Shown: positions 1-9,043, counted from the first letter of the stretch. The stretch is DNA of 64,000 bases from Neisseria sp. (GCF_030527965.1 NZ_JAUMZU010000013.1:16813-80812), one strand, 5' to 3'. The notes: generated from the sequence alone by a model not told the origin. Program-made: numbers and translations.

Positions 1-367
1 GGTCGTATTCTATTCTTGCGTATTCCAAATTAACCTGTTTGATTGCCGCGCTACGGGCAGATTCTACGATTTTTGCTTCAATCGGCCGACCCAATACGTC
101 TTGCTTATTATCCCCGGTAATCATATACACGTTTTGGGAAATCGGATGCTCGCTCCATTCCTGCAAAATATCTTTCGCACCTTGGGCTCCGCGCGCTCTG
201 AATGCCGAAATCATACTGTTGAGCAAGGTAGTTTCCAAAACGCGTTGCTGCTTGAAATGGTTTTCCGCAACGGTATTCTGCACCACCCAGAAAGAAAAAC
301 TCGCCACGAATATGGCGCAGATAATCACGGCGCAAAACGTGGCGAATATGCGTTGAAACAGTTTCAT
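1..367 (-). CDS. misS: Sensor histidine kinase MisS, N-terminal part (runs off window)
   Basis: N-terminal 122 codons of a sensor kinase; the rest lies left of position 1. The start is the ATG at 367, reading MKLFQRIFATFCAV, followed by one hydrophobic helix (about residues 8-30) and then a periplasmic sensor region. It starts 18 bases after the stop of the response regulator gene, in the same direction, so the two form a regulator-kinase operon. In Neisseria this arrangement is MisR/MisS (CpxRA-like), which controls envelope stress and surface properties. The dimerisation and ATPase domains are not in the window, so the kinase assignment rests on context plus the membrane anchor. Confidence 0.8.
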   Translation of the reverse strand, partial: MKLFQRIFATFCAVIICAIFVASFSFWVVQNTVAENHFKQQRVLETTLLNSMISAFRARGAQGAKDILQEWSEHPISQNVYMITGDNKQDVLGRPIEAKIVESARSAAIKQVNLEYARIEYD

Positions 368-385
368 GAAAAGGTCTGTTTCCGA

Positions 386-1063
386 TTAGTTTTTAACAAA
401 CAAATAACCCAAACCGCGCACGGTCTGAATCAGGGACGCATCGCCCAATTTATGGCGAATGCTGGAAATGTGAACATCAATGCTGCGATCAAACTTAGCC
501 AGTTTGCGATCAAGCGCTTCGATAGACAGAGTTTCTTTGCTAACCACCTGCCCCGCATGACGCATCAACACTTCCAAAAGGTTAAATTCGGTACTGGTCA
601 ATTCCAAAGGCTCCTCGCCGATGGTTGCCTGACGCTTGGCCGGATACAGGGTTACATTGCTTACCGAAATGCTGTTGGGCGCACTGCTTTGCTCGGCCGC
701 ACTTTGGGCACGTCGCAAAATGGCGTTGATGCGAGCCAACAGCTCGCGCGGTGTGCATGGTTTAGGCACATAGTCGTCGGCGCCCATTTCCAATCCGATG
801 ATGCGATCGATATCATCGCCCTTGGCTGTCAGCATGATAATCGGCACGGTGCTTTGCGCACGAACGGTTTTCAATACTTCCAAGCCATTCATTTTCGGCA
901 TCATGGAATCAAGCACAACCACATCGTAATTACCGGATAAAATCTCTTGAACACCTGCCTCACCATCCGGCACACTGCGTACGTTCAAGCCTTCGGCTGT
1001 GAGATATTCGGTCAGCAGTTCGGTTAATAAAGCATCGTCATCTACCAATAACACATGGCTCAT
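386..1063 (-). CDS. misR: OmpR-family response regulator MisR
   Basis: 225-residue cytoplasmic transcription regulator. The receiver domain covers residues 1-115, with acidic pocket DDD at 8-10, phospho-acceptor Asp52 (VVLDSMMP), Thr79 (MLTA) and Lys101 (VPKP). The C-terminal winged-helix Trans_reg_C domain covers about 128-225 and ends in TVRGLGYLF, typical of the OmpR/PhoB class. Length and sequence fit Neisseria MisR, which when phosphorylated by MisS regulates envelope genes. It is the first gene of the pair; the 190 bases upstream (1064-1253) contain only its leader and a single DUS copy. Confidence 0.92.
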   Translation of the reverse strand: MSHVLLVDDDALLTELLTEYLTAEGLNVRSVPDGEAGVQEILSGNYDVVVLDSMMPKMNGLEVLKTVRAQSTVPIIMLTAKGDDIDRIIGLEMGADDYVPKPCTPRELLARINAILRRAQSAAEQSSAPNSISVSNVTLYPAKRQATIGEEPLELTSTEFNLLEVLMRHAGQVVSKETLSIEALDRKLAKFDRSIDVHISSIRHKLGDASLIQTVRGLGYLFVKN

Positions 1064-1253
1064 TGTGTATTTCCTTATCTAGTTGTCTTTAAAATTCAAG
1101 GATGCCTTCCATTGGAGAATGGCTGAAGCTATCTTAACATGCAAAGCTGTATTTTTGGTAGCTGGCGCCATGACCCTTTTGCGCTTTTTTGCATGGCATG
1201 TTAAGGGCTTTACATTAGGCAACCGCCTTGCTTACACTGTTTTCAGACAGGCA

Positions 1254-3062
1254 TTATTCTTTTTTCTTACAAGGTGTTGCCTTCGGATTAACTTTAGCAT
1301 ACTCAGCACAGGCCCGCTCCCAATCAGGGCGCAAACCGGCCAATGCGGGCGACTCGTCGATTTTAGACACATAAAAAGGCATCTGTGTCGGGTAATATTC
1401 ATACATTTTGCGCATCCACTGCCGGCCGCCTTCCTTATCACCGATGCGGTAGAGATACATGCCCACCACATTGGCATTGGCATACGGGCGAAAACGCATG
1501 GCTTGCAAGGCCGCCTCTACCGCCCACGGCTGTACCGTTTCATCGGTAGGTGAAGCGCGGCGAGTCAGGGCAAGCTGGGCATAATAGCGCAGCAACGGCT
1601 CGGTAGCCGCGATTTTCAACATCCCGTTAATTTTCGCCTGCGTTTGCTCCGCTGTTTCCTTCTTATCAACTTCGTTGAATTTAACCAAATCGTTATAAAC
1701 AAAACCCAAACGCACCAAGCCGACGATGATAAATACGGTAGCCACGGCAACACCGCACCGCATCCATTTTCCGCCGAAATGCCTGTCTGAAAAAGTGCTG
1801 CCCTCCGCCGGCTGCACACCCAGCATCAAGCCGACCGGCACCAAAAAATAAACATACCACAGCGGATATTCCAGCAAAGAATGGCAAAGAGATACGGTCA
1901 ACAAAGCCAAAGGGAAAAAATTTTCATTGCTGACAGGCTTTTTAAAATAAGGGTAAATAACCCAAGCCAAACCGCCAAACACCAGTAGTGTCCCAACCAA
2001 CCCCATGTCTGCCAGAAGCTGTAAAACAATATTGTGCGAATGCGTGTAAAGAACGCTGGTTAAATCGTTGCGCCAACCAGTGGGAAACACATTGGTTAAA
2101 AAGCTTTGCTGCGAATAAGATTCCCAGCCGTGCCCCCATATCGGCGCCGCCAAAAAAATATGCCAGGCTCTTACCCATTCGACTTCACGCGGAGAAGAAG
2201 CAAATTCATTGCTCTCCATCCGGTCGAGCGCACTAAAATAATCAATGCCGAGAACATCCATCAGCCGATCAAAAGAAAGCTGAACCGCCACCACCATCAA
2301 CAGAGCAAACAAAAATATCTTCAGCGAACGATTGCCTTCGCTTCCTCTGCGCCAGCGCCAAAATAAAGCCAATATCGCCAATGCCGCCACATAAACAAAC
2401 AGGCTGCGCGAGTTGACCATGCCCATCACCAATGCCAGATAAACCGTCATAAAGCAGCCGAACCAATTCGATACCCGCCGCTGCGACCATAAAAAAGCAG
2501 ACGCCACCACACCCCACATCAAGTAATGGCCCAAATGATTACGCTGAGCCAGCTGGCCCATAATATTGTTGGTCGTGCTGGATAACACATAACCCTTCAG
2601 ATAAACCGCCCAGCCGGTAAACTGCAAAATACACACCACCGACTGCAATAACGCCCCCGTTACCAATACCGAGGCAAAAACCGTTACCACCCGCTCCTGC
2701 CCCACTTCCAGCACCCAGCCGCGGCACGCCCAAATCGCCAGCGCAATCACCACAAACGACCAAACCGCCATATCGCTCATACCCGGATAAGGTAGTGCCA
2801 TGATGCGAGCCTGCAACCACCAATAGACTGCAAGCGCAAAAAAATACCAACAGCCTTCAGGCACCCGCGCACTGATTCTGCCCGTTACAGCGCTTCCCAA
2901 TGCAAACAGCAACGCAAATAGTAACGACGCACTTTCCAAATAAAAACTGGAAAGCGGCCCGACCCGCCAAATCGACATAAACGGCACGATACACACAAAC
3001 GCCATACCGAAAACCAATAAGGTCATATCCGTTTTACGAGATTCCACATAATCCAAAATCAC
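1254..3062 (-). CDS. pglL: Protein O-oligosaccharyltransferase PglL
   Basis: 602-residue inner-membrane enzyme that transfers undecaprenyl-linked glycans onto serines of periplasmic proteins such as pilin and AniA. About a dozen hydrophobic helices are visible in the first 420 residues, covering a Wzy_C/O-antigen-ligase domain. A periplasmic loop holds the LYTHSHNIVLQ motif (His341, His343), which corresponds to the essential histidine of meningococcal PglL. The soluble C-terminal tail (from about 450) matches the PglL C-terminal region. Its start overlaps the stop of the upstream small membrane protein by four bases, so the two are co-translated. No pgl glycan biosynthesis genes are nearby. 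Confidence 0.88.
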   Translation of the reverse strand: MILDYVESRKTDMTLLVFGMAFVCIVPFMSIWRVGPLSSFYLESASLLFALLFALGSAVTGRISARVPEGCWYFFALAVYWWLQARIMALPYPGMSDMAVWSFVVIALAIWACRGWVLEVGQERVVTVFASVLVTGALLQSVVCILQFTGWAVYLKGYVLSSTTNNIMGQLAQRNHLGHYLMWGVVASAFLWSQRRVSNWFGCFMTVYLALVMGMVNSRSLFVYVAALAILALFWRWRRGSEGNRSLKIFLFALLMVVAVQLSFDRLMDVLGIDYFSALDRMESNEFASSPREVEWVRAWHIFLAAPIWGHGWESYSQQSFLTNVFPTGWRNDLTSVLYTHSHNIVLQLLADMGLVGTLLVFGGLAWVIYPYFKKPVSNENFFPLALLTVSLCHSLLEYPLWYVYFLVPVGLMLGVQPAEGSTFSDRHFGGKWMRCGVAVATVFIIVGLVRLGFVYNDLVKFNEVDKKETAEQTQAKINGMLKIAATEPLLRYYAQLALTRRASPTDETVQPWAVEAALQAMRFRPYANANVVGMYLYRIGDKEGGRQWMRKMYEYYPTQMPFYVSKIDESPALAGLRPDWERACAEYAKVNPKATPCKKKE

Positions 3063-3415
3063 AGCACAGCCTTCCTTTTACTCCGCACAAAAGCCAGACA
3101 GGCAACAAAAAACACCATACTCAGCACCAACATCAACGCGGCGCAGATACGGCTGAGCGGTTGCACGTCAAACAAGCGCATCACGGCTTCGGCAAAATAA
3201 ACCAACACCAGCATACACGACCACTGGAAAGTATATACCTTGCCTTTTAAAACGCCGGAGAGCGGCAAGCACAACGGTAAAGCCTTCAAAGCCAGCCACG
3301 AACCGCCCGCCCGCAAGGGTGCCAACCACAATTCCCACGACACGCTCAGCGCAATCATGGCAATCAGGCTGACAATGGCTGCCTGCTGCGGCCAGCGCTC
3401 TTTCCAATCACTCAT
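3059..3415 (-). CDS. Small inner-membrane protein, DUF2069-like
   Basis: 118-residue protein with four predicted membrane helices (about 14-32, 40-58, 63-82 and 90-108) and a basic C-terminal end (RSKRKAVL). It resembles the DUF2069 membrane proteins of Gammaproteobacteria and Betaproteobacteria, whose function is unknown. Its last codons overlap the pglL start (ATGA-type overlap), suggesting translational coupling. The family call is from general sequence character, not a search. Confidence 0.6.
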   Translation of the reverse strand: MSDWKERWPQQAAIVSLIAMIALSVSWELWLAPLRAGGSWLALKALPLCLPLSGVLKGKVYTFQWSCMLVLVYFAEAVMRLFDVQPLSRICAALMLVLSMVFFVACLAFVRSKRKAVL

Positions 3416-3542
3416 ACCGAAATATTTAATCCAGTTATCAATTCAAGCTAAAACAAAGCTCGTCTGAAAGCCGGCCGGCTCCAGACGATTGATGAATACC
3501 CTGTTGGCAATCCGCTCAAAAGCAAAATGCCTGTCTGAAAAG

Positions 3543-4277
3543 TTAGTCTTCATTCGCCACAGGCTTGAAAAAACGGGCAAACAATATACCCAATTCATAC
3601 AAAACAATTAAAGGCATCGCCAGTAAAAATTGCGACACCACATCCGGCGGGGTAATGACCGCAGCCACGATAAACGCACCAACAATCACATAAGGCCTGG
3701 CCGCTTTCAACGTTTGCAAGTCGACCACGCCCATCCGATGCAGCAAGACCACCACCACCGGCGTTTCAAAGGCCGCGCCAAACGCCACAAACATGCCCAG
3801 TACAAACGACAAATACTTATCAATATCCGTCGCCATATTCACGCCGGCAGGCGTAACCCCCGCCAAAAACTTAAACACCACAGGGAACACTAAGAAATAA
3901 GCAAACGCCATGCCGCAAGCAAACAAAAGCAGGCTGGAAAGCACCAGAGGAAAAATCAACCGTTTCTCATGTTTGTAAAGCGCAGGCGCAACAAATGCCC
4001 ATACCTGGTACAAAGTATGCGGCAAGGTAACCAGAAAAGCCGCCATCAAAGCCACCTTAACCGGCACGAAAAACGGCGCCGTTACCTCGGTAGCAATCAT
4101 ATGCGTACCCTGAGGCAAATTGCCCATCAAAGGACGCGCCACGAAAGTGTACAGTTTCTGGGCAAACGGCATTGCTGCAAAAAATGCCACTAATGTTACG
4201 CCCGCCACCCACATCAAGCGGCGGCGCAATTCAATAAGATGCTCGACCAGAGTCTGCGTCTGCGTTTGCTCAGTCAC
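3543..4277 (-). CDS. tatC: Sec-independent translocase subunit TatC
   Basis: 244-residue polytopic membrane protein, the core receptor of the twin-arginine translocon that recognises RR signal peptides together with TatB. The family signature LVEHLIELRRRLMW is at residues 10-23, and six hydrophobic helices follow, as expected. It is the third gene of a tatA-tatB-tatC run. The 119-base gap to tatB contains a DUS copy near 4311. The C-terminus FKPVANED is short and polar, normal for the family. Confidence 0.95.
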   Translation of the reverse strand: MTEQTQTQTLVEHLIELRRRLMWVAGVTLVAFFAAMPFAQKLYTFVARPLMGNLPQGTHMIATEVTAPFFVPVKVALMAAFLVTLPHTLYQVWAFVAPALYKHEKRLIFPLVLSSLLLFACGMAFAYFLVFPVVFKFLAGVTPAGVNMATDIDKYLSFVLGMFVAFGAAFETPVVVVLLHRMGVVDLQTLKAARPYVIVGAFIVAAVITPPDVVSQFLLAMPLIVLYELGILFARFFKPVANED

Positions 4278-4396
4278 ATTCCACCCACAAAGGAAAACAC
4301 CTCAACCGATATGCCTGTCTGAAAACAACCAACAGGCCGCTTACCCCTGCAGGGCAACAACCGGAATCAATATTAATAAAAATGATATAGAAGAAT

Positions 4397-4918
4397 CTAA
4401 CCGCGGCGCTTTCTAACGCGCAGCTTAGGTTTGGCACGGTATTTCGGGCGCATATCGCGTTGCTGCATCATTGCTCGCCGCTTCAGAGAAACCGGCGGCG
4501 GCGCATGGTGAAGGCTATAATCCGAACCATAATCATCGGCATCGAAGTCATACATATCAACCAGCGGCTTGCCCTGTTCATCCACACCGAAATCCGCCGG
4601 CACACGCTGGGGCGGCAAACGCTCCCAAGCAGGGCTGGCATCCGGCTGATCTGAAAAGGCCGGTTTTACCGCATCGCCGACGCCTTGCAAGCTCTCTTTA
4701 AACTGCTCGGCCGCCGCCTCAACGTCTTTTTTCACATCGGCAAGTTCAGACGCTTCTATTTGTTTGCCCAATTCGGCCTTCACATTACTGACGAAATGCT
4801 GGAGCTTACCCGCCCACAATCCTGCCGTACGGGCGACTTTAGGCAGACGCTCCGGCCCCAAAACAATCAAGGCCACCACGCCGATCAGCAATAATTCTCC
4901 GAAACCGAATTCAAACAT
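4397..4918 (-). CDS. tatB: Sec-independent translocase subunit TatB
   Basis: 173-residue single-pass protein, partner of TatC in substrate binding. The N-terminal helix MFEFGFGELLLIGVVALIVL is followed by the GPERLPKVART hinge and amphipathic helix characteristic of TatB. The long C-terminal half is acidic, then strongly basic (ends KPKLRVRKRRG), a variable region in Neisseria TatB. It lies six bases downstream of tatA, so the two are one transcription unit. Confidence 0.94.
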   Translation of the reverse strand: MFEFGFGELLLIGVVALIVLGPERLPKVARTAGLWAGKLQHFVSNVKAELGKQIEASELADVKKDVEAAAEQFKESLQGVGDAVKPAFSDQPDASPAWERLPPQRVPADFGVDEQGKPLVDMYDFDADDYGSDYSLHHAPPPVSLKRRAMMQQRDMRPKYRAKPKLRVRKRRG

Positions 4919-4924
4919 GATTTA

Positions 4925-5140
4925 TCAAGCTTGTTTGTCTTTACTTTCGCCTTCAGCTTCGGCTTTATGCTCGATGACTTCGTCTTTCTTGGCTTCTTCC
5001 GAACCTTCGTTCAAGCCTTTTTTGAAGTCATGCACCGCGCCGCCCAAATCTTTGCCGACATTGCGCAATTTTTTCGTGCCGAATATCAACACCACAATCA
5101 CCAGCACGATAATCCAGTGGCCCATCGAAAAGCTACCCAT
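4925..5140 (-). CDS. tatA: Sec-independent translocase subunit TatA
   Basis: 71-residue pore-forming component of the Tat system. The N-terminal transmembrane helix begins [20 protein letters not shown], followed by the [14 protein letters not shown] hinge and amphipathic helix typical of TatA, then an acidic/lysine-rich tail. It is the first tat gene and directly follows the HIT-family gene in the same direction (68-base gap with a degenerate DUS). Confidence 0.95.
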   Translation of the reverse strand: MGSFSMGHWIIVLVIVVLIFGTKKLRNVGKDLGGAVHDFKKGLNEGSEEAKKDEVIEHKAEAEGESKDKQA

Positions 5141-5208
5141 GAATTTTCCTTTATTCTCAAATACTTTAAATCTAATCAGCCGCCAGTCAACCTGTTTTCA
5201 GATAGGCA

Positions 5209-5532
5209 TCAAACCGGGCGCCCCATAATATGAACATGCAAGTGAAACACTTCCTGCCCGCCGCCTTTTCCTGTATTAATCAGGGTTTTAAAGCCGTTGG
5301 TCAAACCTGCTTCTGCGGCAATTTCCGGCACTTTCATCATCATTTTTCCCAGCAAAGCCTCGTGCTCGGGCCGGGCATGAGCCAGTGAATCAAAATGCAC
5401 TTTGGGTATCAGCAGCAAGTGTACCGGCGCGGAAGGATGAATATCTTTGAAACACAGCATTTCATCATCTTCATACACCACACCGGCGGGAATTTGCTTA
5501 TCTACAATTTTACAGAAAATACAATCGGTCAT
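5209..5532 (-). CDS. hinT: HIT-family nucleotide hydrolase (HinT-like)
   Basis: 107-residue histidine-triad protein; relatives hydrolyse purine nucleoside phosphoramidates. The N-terminal CIFCKI and the C-terminal triad HLHVHIMGRP are both present. The ATG at 5532 (MTDCIFCK) is preferred; the frame stays open upstream, but that extension has no family similarity and runs into hisE sequence and a DUS. It sits between hisE and tatA, the usual Neisseria order. Confidence 0.92.
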   Translation of the reverse strand: MTDCIFCKIVDKQIPAGVVYEDDEMLCFKDIHPSAPVHLLLIPKVHFDSLAHARPEHEALLGKMMMKVPEIAAEAGLTNGFKTLINTGKGGGQEVFHLHVHIMGRPV

Positions 5533-5633
5533 CTCAACACTCCGAAAAAGGGCGGCCGAATTTTCAGACAGGCTTGCCGTCTCGGCCAAACATATCCGAC
5601 CCTGAATATTACAAGCCGGATTGTAATACAAAA

Positions 5634-5957
5634 TCAGCTTTCCTGCCGCGCCGCTTTTTCCGCCAAGCCCGACAAACCCTGCCGCCGCGCCAACTCGTTA
5701 ACCACATCTTCCGCACGCAAACCGTGATGCGCAAGCAAAACTTGGGTGTGGAACCACAAATCGGCCACCTCATAAACCAAATGCGCCCCGCCGCCATCTT
5801 TAGAAGCCATCAGCACTTCGCCCGCTTCCTCAATAACCTTCTTCAAAATTTTATCTTCGCCCTTATGCAGAAGCTGCGCCACATAAGAGGTTTGCGGGTC
5901 TTGCCCTTTGCGCGAGTCAATCACGTCTTGAATTTCAAAGAGAATCTGTTGCGTCAT
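5634..5957 (-). CDS. hisE: Phosphoribosyl-ATP pyrophosphatase
   Basis: 107-residue enzyme of histidine biosynthesis (second step, PR-ATP to PR-AMP plus pyrophosphate). It is a MazG-like helical protein with the conserved [12 protein letters not shown] and EVADLWFH segments carrying the metal-binding Glu/Asp residues. Start chosen at ATG 5957 (MTQQILFE), which has AAAGG seven bases upstream; a longer start at 5978 adds seven non-conserved residues. It directly follows hisI, so the two enzymes acting in succession are separate genes here, not fused as in enterobacteria. Confidence 0.93.
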   Translation of the reverse strand: MTQQILFEIQDVIDSRKGQDPQTSYVAQLLHKGEDKILKKVIEEAGEVLMASKDGGGAHLVYEVADLWFHTQVLLAHHGLRAEDVVNELARRQGLSGLAEKAARQES

Positions 5958-6016
5958 AATCCAACCTTTGTCAAACATCGCCCAACCATCAAACCTGTTT
6001 TCAGACAGGCATCGGT

Positions 6017-6415
6017 TTAAGCATGCGTTTTACCGTAAATTTTTTGCTCGTCTTTCAACACGGCATCCACAATCTGCCATTCGCCTTCCCGCCATACCCG
6101 ATAAAAACAGCTTTCCCGCCCGGTATGACAAGCAATACCGCCCGCCTGCTCAATCAGCATCACCACCGCATCGCCGTCGCAATCCAACCTCAATTCGCGC
6201 ACCTTCTGCGTGTGCCCCGATTCTTCGCCCTTCATCCACTGCTTTTGCCTTGAGCGGCTGTAATAATGAGCGAAACCGGTTTCAGCGGTTTTTTGCAAAG
6301 CCTCCGCATTCATCCACGCCACCATCAGCACACGCAAGCTGAGCGCATCTTGCGCTATGGCGCAAACCAAACCTTTCTCATCAAACTTAACCGCATCAAT
6401 TAATGCGTTAGACAT
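6017..6415 (-). CDS. hisI: Phosphoribosyl-AMP cyclohydrolase
   Basis: 132-residue zinc enzyme opening the purine ring of PR-AMP in histidine biosynthesis. Recognisable segments are [30 protein letters not shown] and the metal-binding [13 protein letters not shown] with the later CHTG cysteine. The start [11 protein letters not shown] fits the family length. It lies upstream of hisE on the same strand with a 59-base gap containing a DUS. Confidence 0.95.
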   Translation of the reverse strand: MSNALIDAVKFDEKGLVCAIAQDALSLRVLMVAWMNAEALQKTAETGFAHYYSRSRQKQWMKGEESGHTQKVRELRLDCDGDAVVMLIEQAGGIACHTGRESCFYRVWREGEWQIVDAVLKDEQKIYGKTHA

Positions 6416-6469
6416 AATGCGTTCCTTATAGACTAATTATTTTCAGACAGGCATAGCGTCTGTTTCAAT

Positions 6470-7027
6470 TTATTTTTTCTGCGGTAAAGTGCCACCGACC
6501 ACGCACGAGCCATAAACCTGCTGCTCCGGCTGCAAGCTGATTTTTGCCGCATCCAAAGGCGCACCGGTATAACAAGAAAAAGCATTCATCGAATTTTTCG
6601 GCGAACCCTGAATGACTTTATCGCTATACACCAGATAAGTAAACACCTTGCGCGCAGGGTCATAATAGCGCATAACCTGCAGCGTTTTGAAAATCAGGCT
6701 GGAGCCCTTCTTAAAAATCTGCTGCGGCTTGGCCACTTCCGCTTCCCTATAAACCACTTGCGGCGCCGTCTGCACACAAGACACCGAAGCATCGGAAGCA
6801 TCCTCTTCTAAATTAACCGCCTCTTTCAAACCGCCTTTTTTGGCATACGAAAGATAACAGGTAACACCCTTAACCTGCGGATCGTCAAAAGCATGCACCT
6901 CGATACGGTCGTTTTTACCGAGCATATTGAAAACCGTGCTGGCCTCACCGATTTTCTCGGTGCTGCCGCCCCCGCAAGAAGCAAGCAGCCAAAACAATGG
7001 CAATACAATCCAGATATTCCTTTTCAT
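6470..7027 (-). CDS. creA: CreA-family lipoprotein
   Basis: 185-residue exported protein. The N-terminus is a lipoprotein signal (MKRNIWIVLPLFWLLASC, lipobox LASC, Cys18). The rest matches CreA: IGEASTVF, VKGVTCYLSYAKKG, SLIFKTLQVMRYYD and LVYSDKVIQGSP blocks. CreA proteins are conserved in Proteobacteria but have no established biochemical role. It is the most upstream gene of the minus-strand block that continues into hisI. Confidence 0.85.
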   Translation of the reverse strand: MKRNIWIVLPLFWLLASCGGGSTEKIGEASTVFNMLGKNDRIEVHAFDDPQVKGVTCYLSYAKKGGLKEAVNLEEDASDASVSCVQTAPQVVYREAEVAKPQQIFKKGSSLIFKTLQVMRYYDPARKVFTYLVYSDKVIQGSPKNSMNAFSCYTGAPLDAAKISLQPEQQVYGSCVVGGTLPQKK

Positions 7028-7243
7028 CGAAGCAAATTTCCTTTTTCAGACAGCCATAATCAAACAGCCGCCCACTATACCAGAAAACAAAACTAAAGCC
7101 GCAGCTTCCGTTGGCACCCGTGACCGCTTAGCCTGCCGATGCCTGTCTGAAACGAGTGGCCAGAGCCTCGCAACATTCTTCCACACCACAAAAACCCTTG
7201 ATGCCCATTAAAATCAACTTACGCGTAAACCGCCTTGAGCATA

Positions 7244-7276
7244 AAAGCCTGTCTGAATCATTTTCAGACAGGCTTT
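7244..7276. terminator. Inverted DUS pair, terminator-like
   Basis: Arms of 14 bases containing AGCCTGTCTGAA and its complement, with a five-base loop and A/T flanks. It lies downstream of the LysR remnant on the minus strand. Confidence 0.7.
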
Positions 7277-7307
7277 ATTAAAGACTTAAATTAAGAGCTT
7301 GCTCAAT

Positions 7308-7778
7308 CTAACGACACTGCGCCAGTAACCATGACTTTACCTTTTGCACAGCCTCGCCATACCGCATGCGTTCCGATTCGCACAGCCAATAAAATTGCGC
7401 CGGCAACACAGGTTCTGCCGCCACTTTCAGCAAACCCGCCGCCAATTCTGCCGCCACCAGTTTCAAACCCAACAAAGCCACGCCCTGCCCCGCCACCGCT
7501 GCCTGTATGGTATGGCTGGCATCTGAATAACGAGTGCCTCCTGCCGTATCCAAACGCACACCCGCCGCCTTCGCCCATGCCGGCCAATTCGCCGCATCAA
7601 GCGCATAATGCCAATCGAAATGAATCAACGGCCATTGTTGGATGTTGTCGGTCAGATTCGCCAATAAATTCGGGCTGGTAACCGGTGCAAAGACCTCTTG
7701 AAATAACGCTTCGCAACGAATACCCGGATAATGCCCACTGCCGTAACGTACGGCCAAATCGACCGCGCCCGCATTCAA
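7308..7778 (-). pseudogene. LysR-type regulator, N-terminally truncated (GcvA-like)
   Basis: About 156 codons encoding only the C-terminal part of a LysR substrate-binding domain (DLAVRYGSGHYPG, ALFQEVFAPVTSP, AAVAGQGVALLG), most like the GcvA/AmpR branch. The DNA-binding helix-turn-helix and first half of the effector domain, roughly 140-150 residues, are missing. The frame continues upstream as PADLNAG to about 7790, then becomes unrelated and hits a stop. The TTG at 7778 is not a credible start. I infer a deletion or replacement scar; the fragment is probably not functional. Confidence 0.8.
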
Positions 7779-7790
7779 ATCGGCCGGCAG

Positions 7791-7844
7791 GCAGAAGCAA
7801 AAGTAGATGAATTGGTGGAAAAATTATATAGCGAAACGCCTTAA
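7791..7844 (+). pseudogene. 3' tail fragment of an unidentified gene
   Basis: Seventeen codons ending in TAA read AEAKVDELVEKLYSETP, a natural-looking amphipathic C-terminus with no start and no upstream coding sequence. It abuts the truncated LysR remnant on the opposite strand at about 7790, so it looks like the end of another gene brought in or left behind at the same junction. The parent gene is not recognised. Confidence 0.35.
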
Positions 7845-8153
7845 ACGCCTTATCATTCCCATGTTGTTTTTCCGCGCTGCGGCGGCCCTGATATATTATT
7901 AAACTGATACTCGGCAGCAAACGGCCGAAACAAAAGCCTGTCTGAAAAATTCAGACAGGCTTTTATGCAGTCCCTGCATCCTTATCAAAACCTAAATACC
8001 GCAACACACCTTCGCTATTCTTACCAAAGGCGTAGCAAAATCGCAAGATACTGAAAACCAACTTCAGGCAGCCTCTATTTACTAATCTTGAGCATAAATT
8101 GCCCATATGTTACGATATAACGTTTTTTAACATACTCTATGGAATAAAACAGA
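7845..8153. other. Intergenic region upstream of DUF4198 gene
   Basis: 309 bases with no gene. It holds a DUS inverted pair (7932-7964), a partial Kingella-like word (AGGCAGCCT near 8067), and an AT-rich stretch before 8154 with a possible -10 (GATATAAC) that could serve the downstream gene. Confidence 0.5.
7932..7964. terminator. Inverted DUS pair, terminator-like
   Basis: Perfect 15-base arms (AAAAGCCTGTCTGAA and complement) around a three-base loop, ending in a T run. It would terminate plus-strand transcription of the lost gene whose tail ends at 7844. Confidence 0.75.
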
Positions 8154-8990
8154 ATGAAACGTTTATTAATAGCCGGGCTACTGTGTGCAGGCGTATCAGC
8201 ACAAGCTCATGAAGTATGGGTTAATGCACCTGCCAACATCTCATCGCAAGATATACTGCACGCAGATTTAGCATACGGCCATGATTTCCCGCATGCTGAA
8301 AAAATTGCAGAAGATCGTATTCATATCTTTGCTCCGCTCCAAATCACAGGCTCAAATGGCAAAGCACGCAATTTGGTTCAACACGGCGAAAATTATCAAT
8401 ACGCAGCTCCAAAGAAACTCAAAAAAGGAAGCTATGTCATTCAGGCAACCTATAAACCAACCTTCTGGTCGCAAGACGCAGCCGGAAAATGGGCTCAGAA
8501 AAACTTAGCCGAACGCCCTGAAGCCGTTTCATGTGAGCAGAGTCAGATGTTTGGCAAAAGCGTGGTTGTCGTGGATGGCGGTGAAGACTTGGCTACCATC
8601 AGCCGACCGGTCGGGCAAACCTTAGAAATCGTCCCGCTGGCCAATCCCAATACGCTTCAGCCCGGCAGCTTATTCCCTGTTCAAATTTTATTCCAAGGCA
8701 AACCGTTGGCAGGAGCAACCGTAACCGCTACGGCCGATACAATCGTTGTAAAAGACTTGGCGGCCACGCATGATCACCGCGAGCCCCAAGCATTTTCCGG
8801 CAAAACGGATAAAGACGGCAAAGTGAACATACTGCCACTCATCGAAGGCTTATGGAAAATCAAAGCAACGCATCGCGCACCTTTTGATAATCCCAAAGTA
8901 TGTGGCGAATCAGCTATTTACTCAACTCTAATTGCACCTATCGGCCATCAACGTGCAGAACACGAAGCACACCACCATCATCATCATTAA
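8154..8990 (+). CDS. DUF4198 periplasmic protein with His-rich tail
   Basis: 278-residue exported protein. Signal peptide MKRLLIAGLLCAGVSAQA is likely cleaved before HEVWVNAP, placing a histidine at the mature N-terminus. The body matches DUF4198 (related to the periplasmic NikM/CbiK-type accessory proteins of Ni/Co uptake), with an Ig-like segment PLAGATVTATADTIVV and the KTDKDGKVNILPL turn. The C-terminus is histidine-dense, ending EHEAHHHHHH, consistent with metal binding. It is monocistronic with a DUS terminator just downstream. The metal role is inference; no transporter genes adjoin it. Confidence 0.75.
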   Translation: MKRLLIAGLLCAGVSAQAHEVWVNAPANISSQDILHADLAYGHDFPHAEKIAEDRIHIFAPLQITGSNGKARNLVQHGENYQYAAPKKLKKGSYVIQATYKPTFWSQDAAGKWAQKNLAERPEAVSCEQSQMFGKSVVVVDGGEDLATISRPVGQTLEIVPLANPNTLQPGSLFPVQILFQGKPLAGATVTATADTIVVKDLAATHDHREPQAFSGKTDKDGKVNILPLIEGLWKIKATHRAPFDNPKVCGESAIYSTLIAPIGHQRAEHEAHHHHHH

Positions 8991-9007
8991 ATCAAAATTG
9001 ATTTAAC

Positions 9008-9043
9008 AAAAAGCCTGTCTGAATTTTGTCAGACAGGCTTTTT
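9008..9043. terminator. Inverted DUS pair terminating the DUF4198 gene
   Basis: AAAAAGCCTGTCTGA and its complement around a six-base loop, followed by T-rich sequence, 18 bases after the stop codon at 8990. Confidence 0.8.

Noticed and set aside
101..940. Long plus-strand open frame opposite misS/misR
   Set aside because: It is the antisense shadow of two well-supported genes; no family similarity and no ribosome site.
8960..8990. His6 end as a cloning-tag artefact
   Set aside because: It is continuous with histidine-rich native sequence, uses mixed CAC/CAT codons and is followed by a native DUS terminator.
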